DNA of 64,000 nucleotides from Blumeriella jaapii. Taxonomy: Eukaryota; Ascomycota; Leotiomycetes; Helotiales; Drepanopezizaceae. The stretch covers positions 1,254,001-1,318,000 of the forward strand of contig VWND01000003.1 of NCBI GenBank assembly GCA_009599575.1, read 5' to 3'. The notes under the pieces were generated by a model that was given only the letters and a program-made list of their open reading frames with translations, was not told the DNA's origin and searched no databases. Positions 44,292 to 55,260 of this stretch are shown here, piece after piece; position 1 is the first letter of the stretch; the number at the start of each line of letters is the position of its first letter. Made by a program: the position numbers and the translations under genes.

Positions 44292-44558
44292 TATAACGAT
44301 TAATTTTTTTGCTACTTTTCGTATTACTCCAGCAATTACGTATAACTGCAAACTTCCTGGTTTTCTGATGGGTCTTTCATTAATTATGGAAACTATTTAT
44401 ATATATAAAGCACTTTTTTTTAAGCACTTTTGCCTTTTGCAATTGTTAATTCTAAATGAATATTTTTGTTATAAAACCAAAAGCTCGTTTTTTATATTAT
44501 ATAAACACGGCGACCAGTTGACTGATTTCCCAGCCTTCCGACTGATTAAATCGTCACA
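44292..44558 (+). repeat. 3' LTR of C3, 267 bp
   Basis: Starts TATAACGATT and ends AATCGTCACA. The palindrome is more altered here (caattacgtataactgc). Confidence 0.92.
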
Positions 44559-44563
44559 ATTAT

Positions 44564-44829
44564 TGTAAAAGTAGGTAGGAAAACCAGACTGATACGGCCA
44601 TATATCGGTGGGTAAGATAGTCTAGGGAATCCCTAGGAGAGACTGAAAAAAGAAAAAAAGAATAAGTAAAGGTATGAATTGGACTGCGTGCTTATGGTAC
44701 TATCTAAAGGGATGTTTTGCTTTTATATTTATTAAAAATAGTTAATGGCAAAGGGTTTCGGAAGGGTTTATGCTTCGATTATAATTAAAACTATTAATTT
44801 TTATTAATATAAGATATTATCGTTTTATA
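44564..44829 (-). repeat. 3' LTR of A3, 266 bp
   Basis: Read on the minus strand it ends CCTACCTACTTTTACA, giving the intact family terminus, and starts TATAAAACGATAATATC. The half near the internal side is more altered than the outer half. Confidence 0.92.
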
Positions 44830-44939
44830 TTTTGTTTCAAATAATATACGTAATCGTTTTTAATTACGATTAAAGAAAAATATAATTTTAATAAATGCAA
44901 TCTAATTTATTTTATATAATTTAAAAACTAATTAATTAA

Positions 44940-46649
44940 AAACCGAACTTTTTAGCTTTATATTTTTTCGGTTTTTTAATCCGTTTTTGGCCTTTTTGCT
45001 GTTGGCTTTTGCGAAGGAATAGCGTTTCGCTTATCGTTTGAATTATTTTATTTATTTTGCTTTTCTAAAAAATAGCTCGATAAAATATTAATCGAAGTAT
45101 CGTTTAAATTTACGAACGTTTTAATAGCTTTTTCGTCGATAATATTATTAAATATCGCCGCGACGGATGCTTTTTACGATTTTTTTTCGTAAATAATAGA
45201 TTTTAGCTTTTAAACGTGGTTTTACGCTTTGCAAAAAGCGCTGAAAAATTTTATATTAAAATCGTGGAAGTAATCGATTAATTTGTCGTAATTAAAATCG
45301 ATTAACGCTTTTGCTTCGCGTAAAACTAATAGGTCGGATTACGGTTGTTTACCGACGAATGTTTTTGAAAAAGCTTCGAAGTTTATGAAAAAGATTATTT
45401 TACGAAATAATTCGAAAGTAGTCGTTTGTAATCGAAACTACCGAAAATGTTATAATTGCTTTTATCGCAAAACAAATAATATTAAATTGTTTATCGGAGC
45501 GTCGTTTTCGAAGTGATTTTTGTATTTTTGCGCCGTATAATTATTCGAATAAATTAGCATCGCGCCGTCGGTTTTTTAGGTTCTGAATCTGACGAAAATC
45601 TTTTATTTAGTCGAAAAGCTAATAAAAGTTATTTTATTTTTTATTTCGTAGCTTTCGGTTTCGTAGTCCGATAAAATAACTAAAGCTATTATTTTAAACG
45701 CGCTGAAATACGAAAAAGCTGGGCTTTTCTAAATGGTTTTAATTAGTTTGGCGTCGTAGTATAATTGTAAATAAATTTCGATTATTTTCGAATTGTATGC
45801 GAATGCAAGCAAAACGTAATAGTCGAAAATGGCGTCGATAAGATTTTCGATTTTTTTTTTTTTTTAAAAATCGGCGATATCGAATTTTATAATTGTAATA
45901 CGATCGGGATCAGCGAAGCCTAAAGCGATCGGAACGTTAAAATAAGCTACGAAGCAGCAGTTTCCAGGAGTTTCGAGTAATTAAAACAGCGAAGTAAAAG
46001 CCGGGGTGCATTTTAAAAGCTTGTTAAATAAGATTATAAAATATATTAGCGAAAAAGATTATAAGCGTTTTTTAGGTTTTAACTAATCGGAAATAATATT
46101 TATATATAGCTATTTTTTCTTTTATAAAATACAGCAGTAATTTGTTTTTTTCGTTATACGATTTTATATAATTAACGAATTCGCAGTTTAATTCGGATAA
46201 ATTAAAATATATTTTCGGTCGAAAAGTTAGAAAAGTCGGCTTTTGGAAATATTCGTTGCTTTTATTTTTTTACGTTTTAATCTAATTTTATAATCGCGTT
46301 AAAAACTTTAAGATTTGTTTTAAAATTTGCGTAGCTTAAATAAATTTTAATACGCGCTTTAATAGTTTTCGCAGTTTTTCGTCGGAATATAAATTAATTA
46401 TTAAAATTAATTTCGAACACGTCGTAATCCGAATTTTTAATAACAACGAATCGATTAGCGAAGCCGATAACGTCGATTTTTTTTATAATTAAATCGTAGT
46501 ACGCCGCGTAATAGCGTACGTAAAAATAGCAAAACTTGCCGTTTGTTTTAGTATTAATATTATTCGTAAAAACGAAATTAAAAAATCGAAGTTTTTTAGC
46601 GAAAAAAAGCTCGAGTAAAAACGGGTTATTGTTTTTAAAAGTTTTTTTT
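44940..46649 (-). pseudogene. Extra coding region of A3, C-terminal part
   Basis: Same frame as A1 9150-10830. Legible identities include AIFDYYVL then FAYNSKIIEIYLQLYYDAKL, SDYETESYEIKNKI, VRFRT and KTDGAMLIYSNNYTAQKY. Stops at TAA/TAG where A1 has Gln in some places and the reverse in others. Frame preservation in two independently decayed copies argues that this was a real gene of the family. Function unknown. Confidence 0.5.
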
Positions 46650-46962
46650 TGTAAGGATTGAAAGGCAGGGAAATACTAGTTCAGATAATAGAGCTCAGAT
46701 AAGGTTGGGTTGATAGTCAGACTGATTTCTATCTTTTATATTTCTAGTAGAAGGCGTGTATAAGTACAAAAGGAGGGGTGGAGCCCTCGAGAAGAGTATT
46801 TCCCAGGAAACCAGGCGAACCCCATTTAATATGCTTCTCCAGCCCCCATAGTACTATCCGGCCCCCACGGCCTATCCGCAGCGAGTATTATTCGAGGGTT
46901 GGTAAAAGGCAGAAGGTCTTGGCGGATCATCTGATTTATATACGTGATATTGGTTCCTGATA
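46650..46962 (-). repeat. 3' LTR of B2, 313 bp, with internal deletion
   Basis: Lacks about 100 bases present in the other three B LTRs. The missing part lies between two copies of gggctggaaa (one lost), so a slip between direct repeats explains it. It starts (minus) TATCAGGAACC and ends TTACA. Confidence 0.9.
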
Positions 46963-47448
46963 TTATCCCTTTTTCTAGGCCTTTGGTCCCTAAAAGCGAT
47001 TGATTTTTTTGTACGTATGCTTTCGTATATAGCGTGCGTTACGCTTTCGAAATAACGTATAGTTTCGTTCGCTTTTGATCGTGAATTATAGCTGTTTTTT
47101 TCGCTTTCGGTCGTGAATTATGGCTGTTTTACTGTTTTTTTTTTTTTTGTTTTCGGTAGCGCTCGCATTTTCGTTTGAAAAGGTTTTTTTTTTTTTTTTT
47201 AAAATAGCCGCTATTTTTCTGTTTAAATTTTTTTTTTTTTTTTTTTTTTTTTTCGTCAGCTTTTTTTCTATTTTAATCAACTGCTTTTCGCCGCGTTCGC
47301 CGCGAACTTTTAAAATGCTTTTAACTTTTATTTGTTTTCGGTATGCCCGCTTAATTTTACGCGAAGGCATTATAGCGGCCTTTTCGCTTTTTTGCGTTTT
47401 CGAGCTTTTTAGCGTGAAATGCAACCGCTGCAAAGCTTCGTATATTTA

Positions 47449-48012
47449 ATGCTTTTTTGTAAGTTTTTTAAATTTTTATTCGGATTCGCTTTTAATTAGC
47501 TACAGATTTTTATCGTACGCGCTATCGAAACGCAAATTTTTTTCGCGGGCCTTAACGATTTTATAAATCGTTTCGATGCTGCTATCGCCGCTGCCGCTTT
47601 TTTTTTTTTTACTACCGAAGTCAAAGCTTTTGCTAAAACTTTTGTCGATTTTATTATTTACGACGCTTATATAAATCGTTTAAAAAAAAATAACGCTTCG
47701 GTTTTTATAATAATCGGAAATCGTGCGAATCGCGCCGCGGCTCGAGCTGCCGCCGCTGCTGTTGCGTCCGTTTTTGCCGGTTTGGCGGCTGCTATTGTTT
47801 TGGAAGCTTTGGCTGCGCCGGCCCTTTTTTTTAACGACGCTAATATAAAACGTATTTTTCGATATTTCGAAAACGTCGCTCGAATTTATTTTAATTAATC
47901 AAATTAAATTCTGGATTTTTACGAAAATATCGTAATTATAATTCAGGATTCGATTACGGCTATCGTAAAAGCTTTAACTAAAATAAGTCGAATACTTTGC
48001 GAATTCGTTTAA
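47449..48012 (+). pseudogene. Antisense reading frame of B2, 187 codons
   Basis: Counterpart of the B1 antisense frame, opposite to B2 gag-pol: ATG (47449-47451) to TAA (48010-48012), 564 bases, no net indel against B1. In-frame stops are TAG at codon 17 (shared with B1) and two TAA near 47905-47915, at Gln/Gly positions of B1; codon 19 is CAG here and TAG in B1. It retains FFAGLNDFINRFD, GNRANRAAARAAAA, LEALA-AP, and QDSITAIVKALTKISRILCE at the end. Substitutions between copies are transitions. Confidence 0.6.
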
Positions 48013-48229
48013 TATTAATTTTTTTTAATTTGCCGCTGCTTTTAAATTTAAAAAAAATAACGATAAAAAAAAAAAATAACGATAATAATACGGAAAATAA
48101 ATCGCTTTAGCGGCGGTTTTAAGGTTTTTTAAATATTTTTTTTTTTTTTTTTTTGCTTTTACGACGCGTATTTATTATTATTCCGTTGCTATTATTTATC
48201 GTATTTTTTTTAAATATTTTTTTATAATC

Positions 48230-49650
48230 TTTTTTGCGTTCGTAGAATGGTTTTCCGGCTTTTACGAATTTTCGTTTAATAAATAATCTTTTTATCGTAC
48301 CAAATAATATCGGCTTTTTTTTGTATTTTTATAAGCTTATATTAATTTGACCTTGTATTTTTCGGATTTTTAAAATTTTATTATATTATTTTTCGGCTCG
48401 GTATCGTTCCGATTCTGCCAAAGTTTTAGTAGGAAAACGTGGAAAATATCGTAAATACGATATTAAAAAAAAAGCTCGAATTAATAAGCTTGGCCGTATT
48501 CGTATATAATTCGTTTGATTTTGAAAAGCTTTAAATATTTATTTAAAAGCTTTCGAAAAAGTCGCAGCTATCGAAGGTTTTTAATCGATAATAATATTTT
48601 ATCGCTTATTTAAAATTTAGTTTTTTTGTGTTTAGCGTCGTAAAATCTTTTGTGATTCGCGTTGGTTTTTTTTAATTTTTTATTAAATACTTTTTTTTTT
48701 TATAATATTTTAATTCGTTTTTCCGCTGACGGTACCTTTTTTTTTACAACGTTGTTTTCGACGTTGCTGCTAAGTTCTGGATAAAAGCCGTATAATATGC
48801 GAAAAAAAGTAGAATCCGTAAAAGCGTGTATCGAGTTATTATACGTAAATTCGGCTAAAGCAAGCTTCGTAGCCCAATCGTTTTATCGATAATCGCAATA
48901 CGTGCGAAAATAAAATTTTAAAATTTGATTTTAACGTTCCGTTTGGCTATCGGTTTAAAAATGAAAAGCGATGCTTAATCGACGTCGTATTTATAAATGA
49001 AATATTATTAAAAACCAGAATTTATTAATAAAAACTGATTTTTTATTTATAATAATTTTTTTAAAACAGCCAAAATCTTTGTAAATATACTATATAAATA
49101 TTTTAATTAAATCTGGGGCTGAAATCGTTTTTTGTATCGGTATGTATTTCGACAGCTTCGTATATCGGTTTATTATAACGAGTATCGAATCGTAAATACG
49201 ATTTTGTTTTTTGCTAAAAAGTAAATTCGTAATAAAATTTATAATTTTTTTTTTTTAAAGTTTCGTAAAAATCGAAAAAAAGGCTAATTCGCTATAGGGT
49301 CGGTGTTTTCTAGATTTGCTTTTTTAGTATTTTTTATATGTATTAACGTAACGCTTTACGTCGCTTTGTAAACCAAGCTAAAAATATTTTTTTTCGATCA
49401 GTTTTAGCGTTCGCCGAAAGCTTTAATAGCCGGCGGTCGGATCGTCGTAATTAATTTTTAATATTTCGCTTTTAATAACGCTTTTATTCGGAATATACGT
49501 ACGTTTTTTGTAATATAATAATTTATTTTGGCTTATACGCTAATATTTTTCGGATTCGGCTCGATTGCTTTGCGAAACCGATTCGTACGTTTTTTGTAAT
49601 ATAAAAAAATCAGATTTTTGCAATTTAAAATAATCTTAAAAATCGGTTTT
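48230..49650 (-). pseudogene. Integrase and chromodomain of B2
   Basis: Chromodomain at about 48240-48370 (YLVR, stop, KDYLLNENS, stop, KPENHSTNAKKIIK). The integrase core and zinc region extend to about 49560. It shares the one-base frame change of B1 near 49055-49065. Heavily interrupted by stops. Confidence 0.72.
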
Positions 49651-49959
49651 GCTAATTCGTTATTAGCCGTTTCGGATTGTAGTAATATAACGGCTACGCT
49701 TCGTAATATATATTATTTGCAATTAGTAATATTAGCAAAAAATAATCCGGCGAAAAAGCTTTTTATTTAGCTTTTTTCCGTTTACTTTTTATTTTTTAAT
49801 TCCGTTAATAAAAATTTCGAATACTTATCGGCGCGAAATAATTTATGCTCCGATTTTTGGCGTGTTTTTATTGCGGAAAATATTTTAGAATTTTTTAAAT
49901 AAATTAATTTCAGTTTACGATATAGCGTAGGCAGCTATTTATTATTTTTTTTTAAATTT

Positions 49960-51330
49960 TTTTTTAAATTTGGCCGGCGAAAAAAACCATTCGCCGGATT
50001 AAAAACTTTTGTTTTATATTCGATTGCAAAATCGTATTTAGCTAATTCGTCGGCCTATTTCGCTTGGCGTCCGTTTAGACGTTTTTTCGTAAAAAAGTAT
50101 TTTAAATTATAATAATTTGTAGGCATAATAATAACGTCGGAAGCGTTACGTAAATATTGGCTCTATTGTTTAAAAGCGTGAATTATAATTATTAATTTAG
50201 CGTCGTAGACTTCGTATTTTTGTTTTATAAAAAAAAGCTTTTTCGAATAGTACGCGATAGAATGTTAACGTGTTTTCGCATTTTCGCCGAATAATTAAAA
50301 TAATATTCCGTTTATAACGAATTTCGAAGCGTTTGCTTTGATTTGAATTTTTAATCGAAAATCGAAATAGCGTAAAATCGATGCTTAGCAAAACTTTTTT
50401 TTTAAAAATAAAAAAGCGACCTTTGCTTCGAATAAAAAACGAAAAAGGTTCGATATTTTTTTTTATTGCATTTTTTTTAGAAAATTTGTAATAAATCGGC
50501 AAAGCTTAGCGTAGTTTTTAATAAAACGTTTATAAAAATTAATAAAACCCAAAAACATTTAAATATTTCGCTACGTAATAAAAAAGGGCTATTTCCGAAT
50601 ATTATTTACTTTTTTTAAATTTATTTTAATTTTTATAAAAGTAACGACGAAGCTTAGAAATTCAACCGTATTCGTATCGAAAGTATATTTTTTCAGATTT
50701 TCGTAAAGTTTGTTAATACGAAGTTTTTCGAAAACTTTTTTTACCGCGTTTATATAATTATCGGAGTTTTCGAAAAATATTAAAATATCGTCGAAGTAAA
50801 TTATATACGTAATATTTATTAAACCGACTAAAACTTAATTAATATACGCTTGGAAGGTTGCTGATGCGTTCGAAAGGCCGAAAAATAATACGTAATATTC
50901 GAAGTGTTCGTAACGAATGCGAAACGTAGTTTTTTATTTATTTTCCTTTTTTATTCGAAAGCGGTGGTACGCCTAAGTAAGATTTAGCTTGATAAATATT
51001 TTAGCTTTTTTCAAACGATTTAAAGTTTCGTTTATAAAAGGTAAAAAAGTTCGATTTTTAATCGTAACTGCGTTTAGACTTTTATAATCGACGCATAATC
51101 GTAAACTTCCGTTTTTTTTCGGTATAAATATTACCGGTGCGCCGGCAAAACTAATAAATCTTTTTATTCAGCTTTTTTTTAAGCTCGAATCGAAATATTC
51201 GCGCAATTCGGTAAGTTTAGATTTCGACAAAAAGTAAATTGGTTTTTAAAAAGGGTTTTTTTTTTTCGCGAAATTTATTCGATATTTTATAAAATAGTAA
51301 AAAGCTAGGATAACCGCGGCGGTATCGTCG
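49960..51330 (-). pseudogene. RT and RNase H of B2
   Basis: Minus-strand counterpart of B1 31440-32800. The active-site segment ITYIIYFDDILIF is intact near 50775-50815, while surrounding codons have several stops. The RNase H end (NPANGFFRRP) is near 49980-50010. Confidence 0.78.
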
Positions 51331-51639
51331 AACACGTCGGCGTAATCGTCGTATTTAAAAAATAATTAGTATTGTTTTTCAGTAGCTTTTTTTAAAACGA
51401 TATAAAACGCTTGCTTTTTTTTGGATTTCTTTTTAAAATGTTTAATTATAACGAAATTAAGCTATAAGCGTTCGATTGAGTATCGCTACGATTTAATTCG
51501 AAAGCTTATAACGGGGTCGATATTTCGCAATTAAAAAAATTTTAAAATAAATAAAACTTTTGGAATATTTATATCGCAGATTACGAAATCGTTTTATATT
51601 TTTTTAATTGTTTTATAATTATTAATAGCGCGAATAAAT

Positions 51640-53146
51640 TGCGTATGCGTGCTGTAAATGATTATTTCTTTTTTCTTAATCGTAGATAAATTAATATATT
51701 TTTAAATTGGTTTTTATTTATATTCGATTAATAACTTTTGGGTTATATAGTTTTTTTTCGCGTCGTAATCGATAAAAGCTCGTTTCGTACGAATTTCGCT
51801 TTTGGCTTTTTTAATTTCGACTGAAATTATTATTTTCTGCTTTTTTTTTTCGTTCGATTTTGTTAGCAGCGACGAAATTAAAATCGAACGGAAGCTTTTT
51901 CCGAATTTTTAAATTTATTAGCTTCGGAGCAGTTTAAAGCTATATGTTTTTTTTATTGCATTTATAATATTCGATTTTTAAGCAATTAGCTATGCGATGC
52001 TTTGCTTTTTGGCAGCGATTGCATTTCGAAAAGTAAAAAGAATCGTTAGGAATTTTAAGATTTTAAAAAATTTTGTTAAAATTATCGTTTTTTCGCTTTC
52101 GTTTTTCTTTTTGTAACGTATTTTCGAATCGAAAACGGTATATATTTATTTTAGCTTTTAAGCTTTAATCGTAAATATAATTTTTTTTTTTTTTTTTTTT
52201 TTTGCGTTCGTTTCGTCGTTTATTATTTTTTGTTTCGTCGCTGATAATTTTATTAGCATTTTCGATACGACGAGCGATTAATATTAATTTTTCGTACGAG
52301 CTTATAGCTGTAATATTATTTCGTTTAATAATTTCTTTTCGAAAAATAAATCGGAGTTTTGCGAAAAACATTTTTTTTTTAGTCGCATCGTTTGTTATTT
52401 GTAATTGTTATTCGAAATTATTTAAATAAGCAACGAAATCGTTAATTAATTTATGCTTTTTTTGCTTCGCTTTATCGTATAAATTCGAAGCCGCGATTTT
52501 TCGATTTTCCGCATTTATTAAAAAGTTTAATATTTATTTTTTGAAATCGTTTTATATAATTCGAATATTCGTAAAACGTCGTTCGTATCCGGTTTATTTT
52601 TTTTTTATTTTATCGTCGAAAATTAAAACATAAGCGTTAATTTTTTTTTAATTAATATAAAATGTTATTTTTTTATTTTGGTGAAAGCTTCGCTTGCACG
52701 CCAAATAAAAAATTAAGCTTTTTTAATATTTTTCCTTCGATATATTATAAAATTTTTTATTTTTAATGTTTTTCGGTTCGAATTCGTTGTGTTTTTTACA
52801 AAAAGTATAATATATTTAAAAAAAGTATTAAATCGTTTTTAATAAGTATTATTATCGTAATACTTCGAGAATATTTTATAATAATCGCCGGCTTAAATTA
52901 TTTTCTGTTTTTTTTCGGTTGGGACGGTATTAAAAAATATAAAAATCTTTTTTTCGATATTTTCGAAAGCGTTAAGTTTTCGTTAAAATTATTTAATTTT
53001 TTTTCGAAATTCGTTTCGGCGTTTTTTGGTTTTTTCGAATTTTTTAATTGTTTCGTAAATTTTTTTTTTAGTTTTTTTCTGTTTTATTTTAGCTCGTATT
53101 TTTTTTATTTTTTTATGTTTATCGTTTTTTTTTTATTCGGCGCGAA
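51640..53146 (-). pseudogene. Protease and gag (3' part) of B2
   Basis: The protease segment (about 51760-51790) corresponds to B1 D-C-G-A and reads IDYDAKKNY-like, so the Gly is also lost. Gag knuckles near 51940-52030 are degraded. The capsid part (52165-52371) reads FAKLRFIFRKEIIKRNNITA, matching B1. Gag is interrupted at 53146 by C4 and continues at 59566. Confidence 0.68.
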
Positions 53147-53414
53147 TGTAACGATTTACTTTTTTGCCACCTCGTGTGTCACCCCAGCAACTACGTATAG
53201 CTGCAAACTCTCTGGTCTCCTGGTGGGTCTTCTATCAACTGTGGAAACTATTTATATATATAAGGCTTTCTCCCCTTAGCAATCTCTGCCTTCTGCAATT
53301 ATTGATTTTAAATAAATATTTTTGTTACAAAACCAAAGGCTCGTTTTTTATACCATATGAACACGGCGACTAATTGACTGATCTCCCAGCCTTTCGACTG
53401 ATTAAATCGTTATA
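53147..53414 (+). repeat. 5' LTR of C4, 268 bp
   Basis: Starts TGTAACGATT and ends AATCGTTATA. Confidence 0.94.
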
Positions 53415-53459
53415 TTATTAACAACTTTTTTTTCTACGCTAGCGACGGCGTAAATTATT

Positions 53460-55050
53460 TTTTTTCTCGAATTCTTCACGGATTATACCAAAATGATCGA
53501 CCGGTCGTAAAAAGGTTTATTTTCGCATTTCGCGAAAAATAGCTTTTGTTTAACGATCTTTTTTTCAGCAGAGCTTTTCAGCTTCTGCTATTACATCTTA
53601 ATCTCCTTTTTTTTTTTAATCAGCGAAAAAGCAGCCTTCCCCAAAAGCTTTTTTTTTTGAAAAAACAGTCCTTTTTCCGAAAAAAAAAAAAAAAAACAAA
53701 AAAAAAAGCAAAGCGCTAACCATTTCGCCTGCCATTTCTTAGCCAAGCGCTGAAAGCGTTTAGTTGAGATTTTTGCAAAATCAACTGAAAAAAGCGCAAA
53801 AACGTAAACGACAATTTCTAAAAGTTATGCGATTGCGATAAATTTTTTAATTAAAGCGTTTGATAAAATTTATCGAACGTATTTCTGCCAGTCGCGAATC
53901 TGCTGCTTCTTTTTCTTTTCGCAACGTTTTATTTCAACTAATAAACGTTGCAAATTAATTTTTATGTTTTTCGCGAATTCTTTTTGGATTTTCCTCTAAC
54001 GGCCAAGATTCTAACGCGCTTTTTAAACGTTATAATTCCCATTTATCTGCTGACTTTCGACTAGCTCGTATAAAACGCGTTCCGAATCTTGAGTTTAAAT
54101 TAAATAATAGTGAAAATTACAAAACACGCTATTAAAAAATTAAAGTTTTCGATAATTTCGAATTTTATTACGATTATTTCGCTAGCGATCGATTTCGTAA
54201 GAATTATATATTCGATCAGACCGAAAGCGTGGCAAAAGAGTTTTTGACATCGCGTATTTTAGACCGTTCCGATCTTACATTTTTTGAAAAATTAATAAAA
54301 AAAGTCGCCGATTTCCTGGCCGACTTTTTAAACGTTTAAAAGGCCGAAGACGAATTTAAAATGCTTGCAATAAATACGCACGACGACTTTTAGCGATTTT
54401 ATCTGCGATTTTCTATTTTCGCAGCGAACGCTTAAATACGAATTAACAAACAGCTTCGAAACGCTTTTCGCGATAAAATATTAAAGCGTTTACGAAAAAA
54501 GCTGCATTTGGAATAAGCGCGTACAACGACTTTTAAAAATTGGCTTACCGCCGTTCGACAAAAAAAATAAACTTAGTTAGCTAAACGAATTTTATACGCG
54601 AATCGTTTTTTAATCAAGTCTACCATTTATTAAAATGGTAGGTTTTTAACCAAAGCGTACTACGAGTTAAATCGTACGTACGAAAATCGTTTAAATGCTT
54701 TATAAGCTTTTTTTTAGCCTTTTGTTTTTTCTTTTTTTCCACGCCAAAACGCCTTCTCTGGCGTTTTTCTTTTTCGATCGGACTAACGATAACGTTCGTT
54801 TTTTATTTTATACCAAAAAGTTTAAAAAAGCCAATTTGCAAGATTTTTTACGGGCCGATCCTCGGTTCTACCCAAAAACCCTTTTAAACTGGTAAATATA
54901 AACGAAATCGAGCCGGCCGAAAATTCGCCTTTTAATAATAATAATAAAAACGAAAACCCTTTTTTAAACGACTTTTAAAACGCATATAAAAAAGTTGAAA
55001 GCTTTTCCGCTAGTCGGGGAAACGCTTAAATTTAAGCAAAGCTTTTTTTT
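53460..55050 (+). pseudogene. gag of C4, decayed
   Basis: Co-linear with C2 gag. Capsid-like pieces: VADFLADFLNV near 54310, RLRKKLHLE (54490) and LFNQVYHLLK-like (54610). A 66-codon open piece (54695-54895) covers the Phe-rich end. Stops at old Gln codons. Confidence 0.62.
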
Positions 55051-55055
55051 TAAGC

Positions 55056-55260
55056 GTGTTGCGCGATATACGTTATTTTAACGTTCGGAAACTTTTTAAT
55101 AGCGATTTATTAACAATTTTTATTATATTTATTAAAAATAGCTTTTTATACAAAATGAAAGCGCTCGCCGACTTTAAAGCGAACGGTTATACGTTAATCG
55201 ATTCGGCGCTGATTAAATTTTTTTTTTTTTTTTTTAAACTTTTAATTTAATTTTTTCCGG
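55056..55260 (+). pseudogene. Aspartic protease of C4, decayed
   Basis: RYFNVRKLFNSDLL then KALADFKANGYTLIDSAL. The catalytic Asp codon is 55170-55172; Ser-Gly reads Phe-Lys, as in C1. Confidence 0.72.

Larger units (their letters stand above)
40254..44558 (+). mobile_element. C3: 3' half of a C-family chromovirus, interrupted by D2
   Basis: Homology to C1/C2/C4 starts within RNase H (about 40254; compare C2 37430) and runs to the 3' LTR. The 5' half is missing and probably lies left of the window, beyond E, if E inserted here. D2 is inserted in the integrase (TSD TA, 41372-41373 and 43299-43300). After the LTR five bases (attat, 44559-44563) separate it from the LTR of A3. Confidence 0.88.
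44564..46649 (-). mobile_element. A3, 3' end portion (left of B2)
   Basis: Minus-strand A copy: 3' LTR at 44564-44829, then the C-terminal part of the extra coding region. It is interrupted at 46649 by B2 and resumes at 60333. Flanks are ttttt (46645-46649) and ttttt (60333-60337), and A1 at 9120-9150 shows the uninterrupted version. The 5' half lies beyond the right edge. Confidence 0.92.

Noticed and set aside
46778..46960. Sixty-codon frame in the B2 3' LTR; also 29006-29191 in the B1 5' LTR
   Set aside because: They lie inside LTRs on unrelated phases and are not shared between the two copies as proteins; chance frames in less-mutated, GC-richer LTR DNA.
47086..47449. Lys-rich frame on the minus strand and Phe-rich frame on the plus strand around 47120-47449
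   Set aside because: A poly-A/poly-T tract creates both. The sense frame has weak similarity to B1 35320-35490, so it is mentioned there, but coding status is unsupported.
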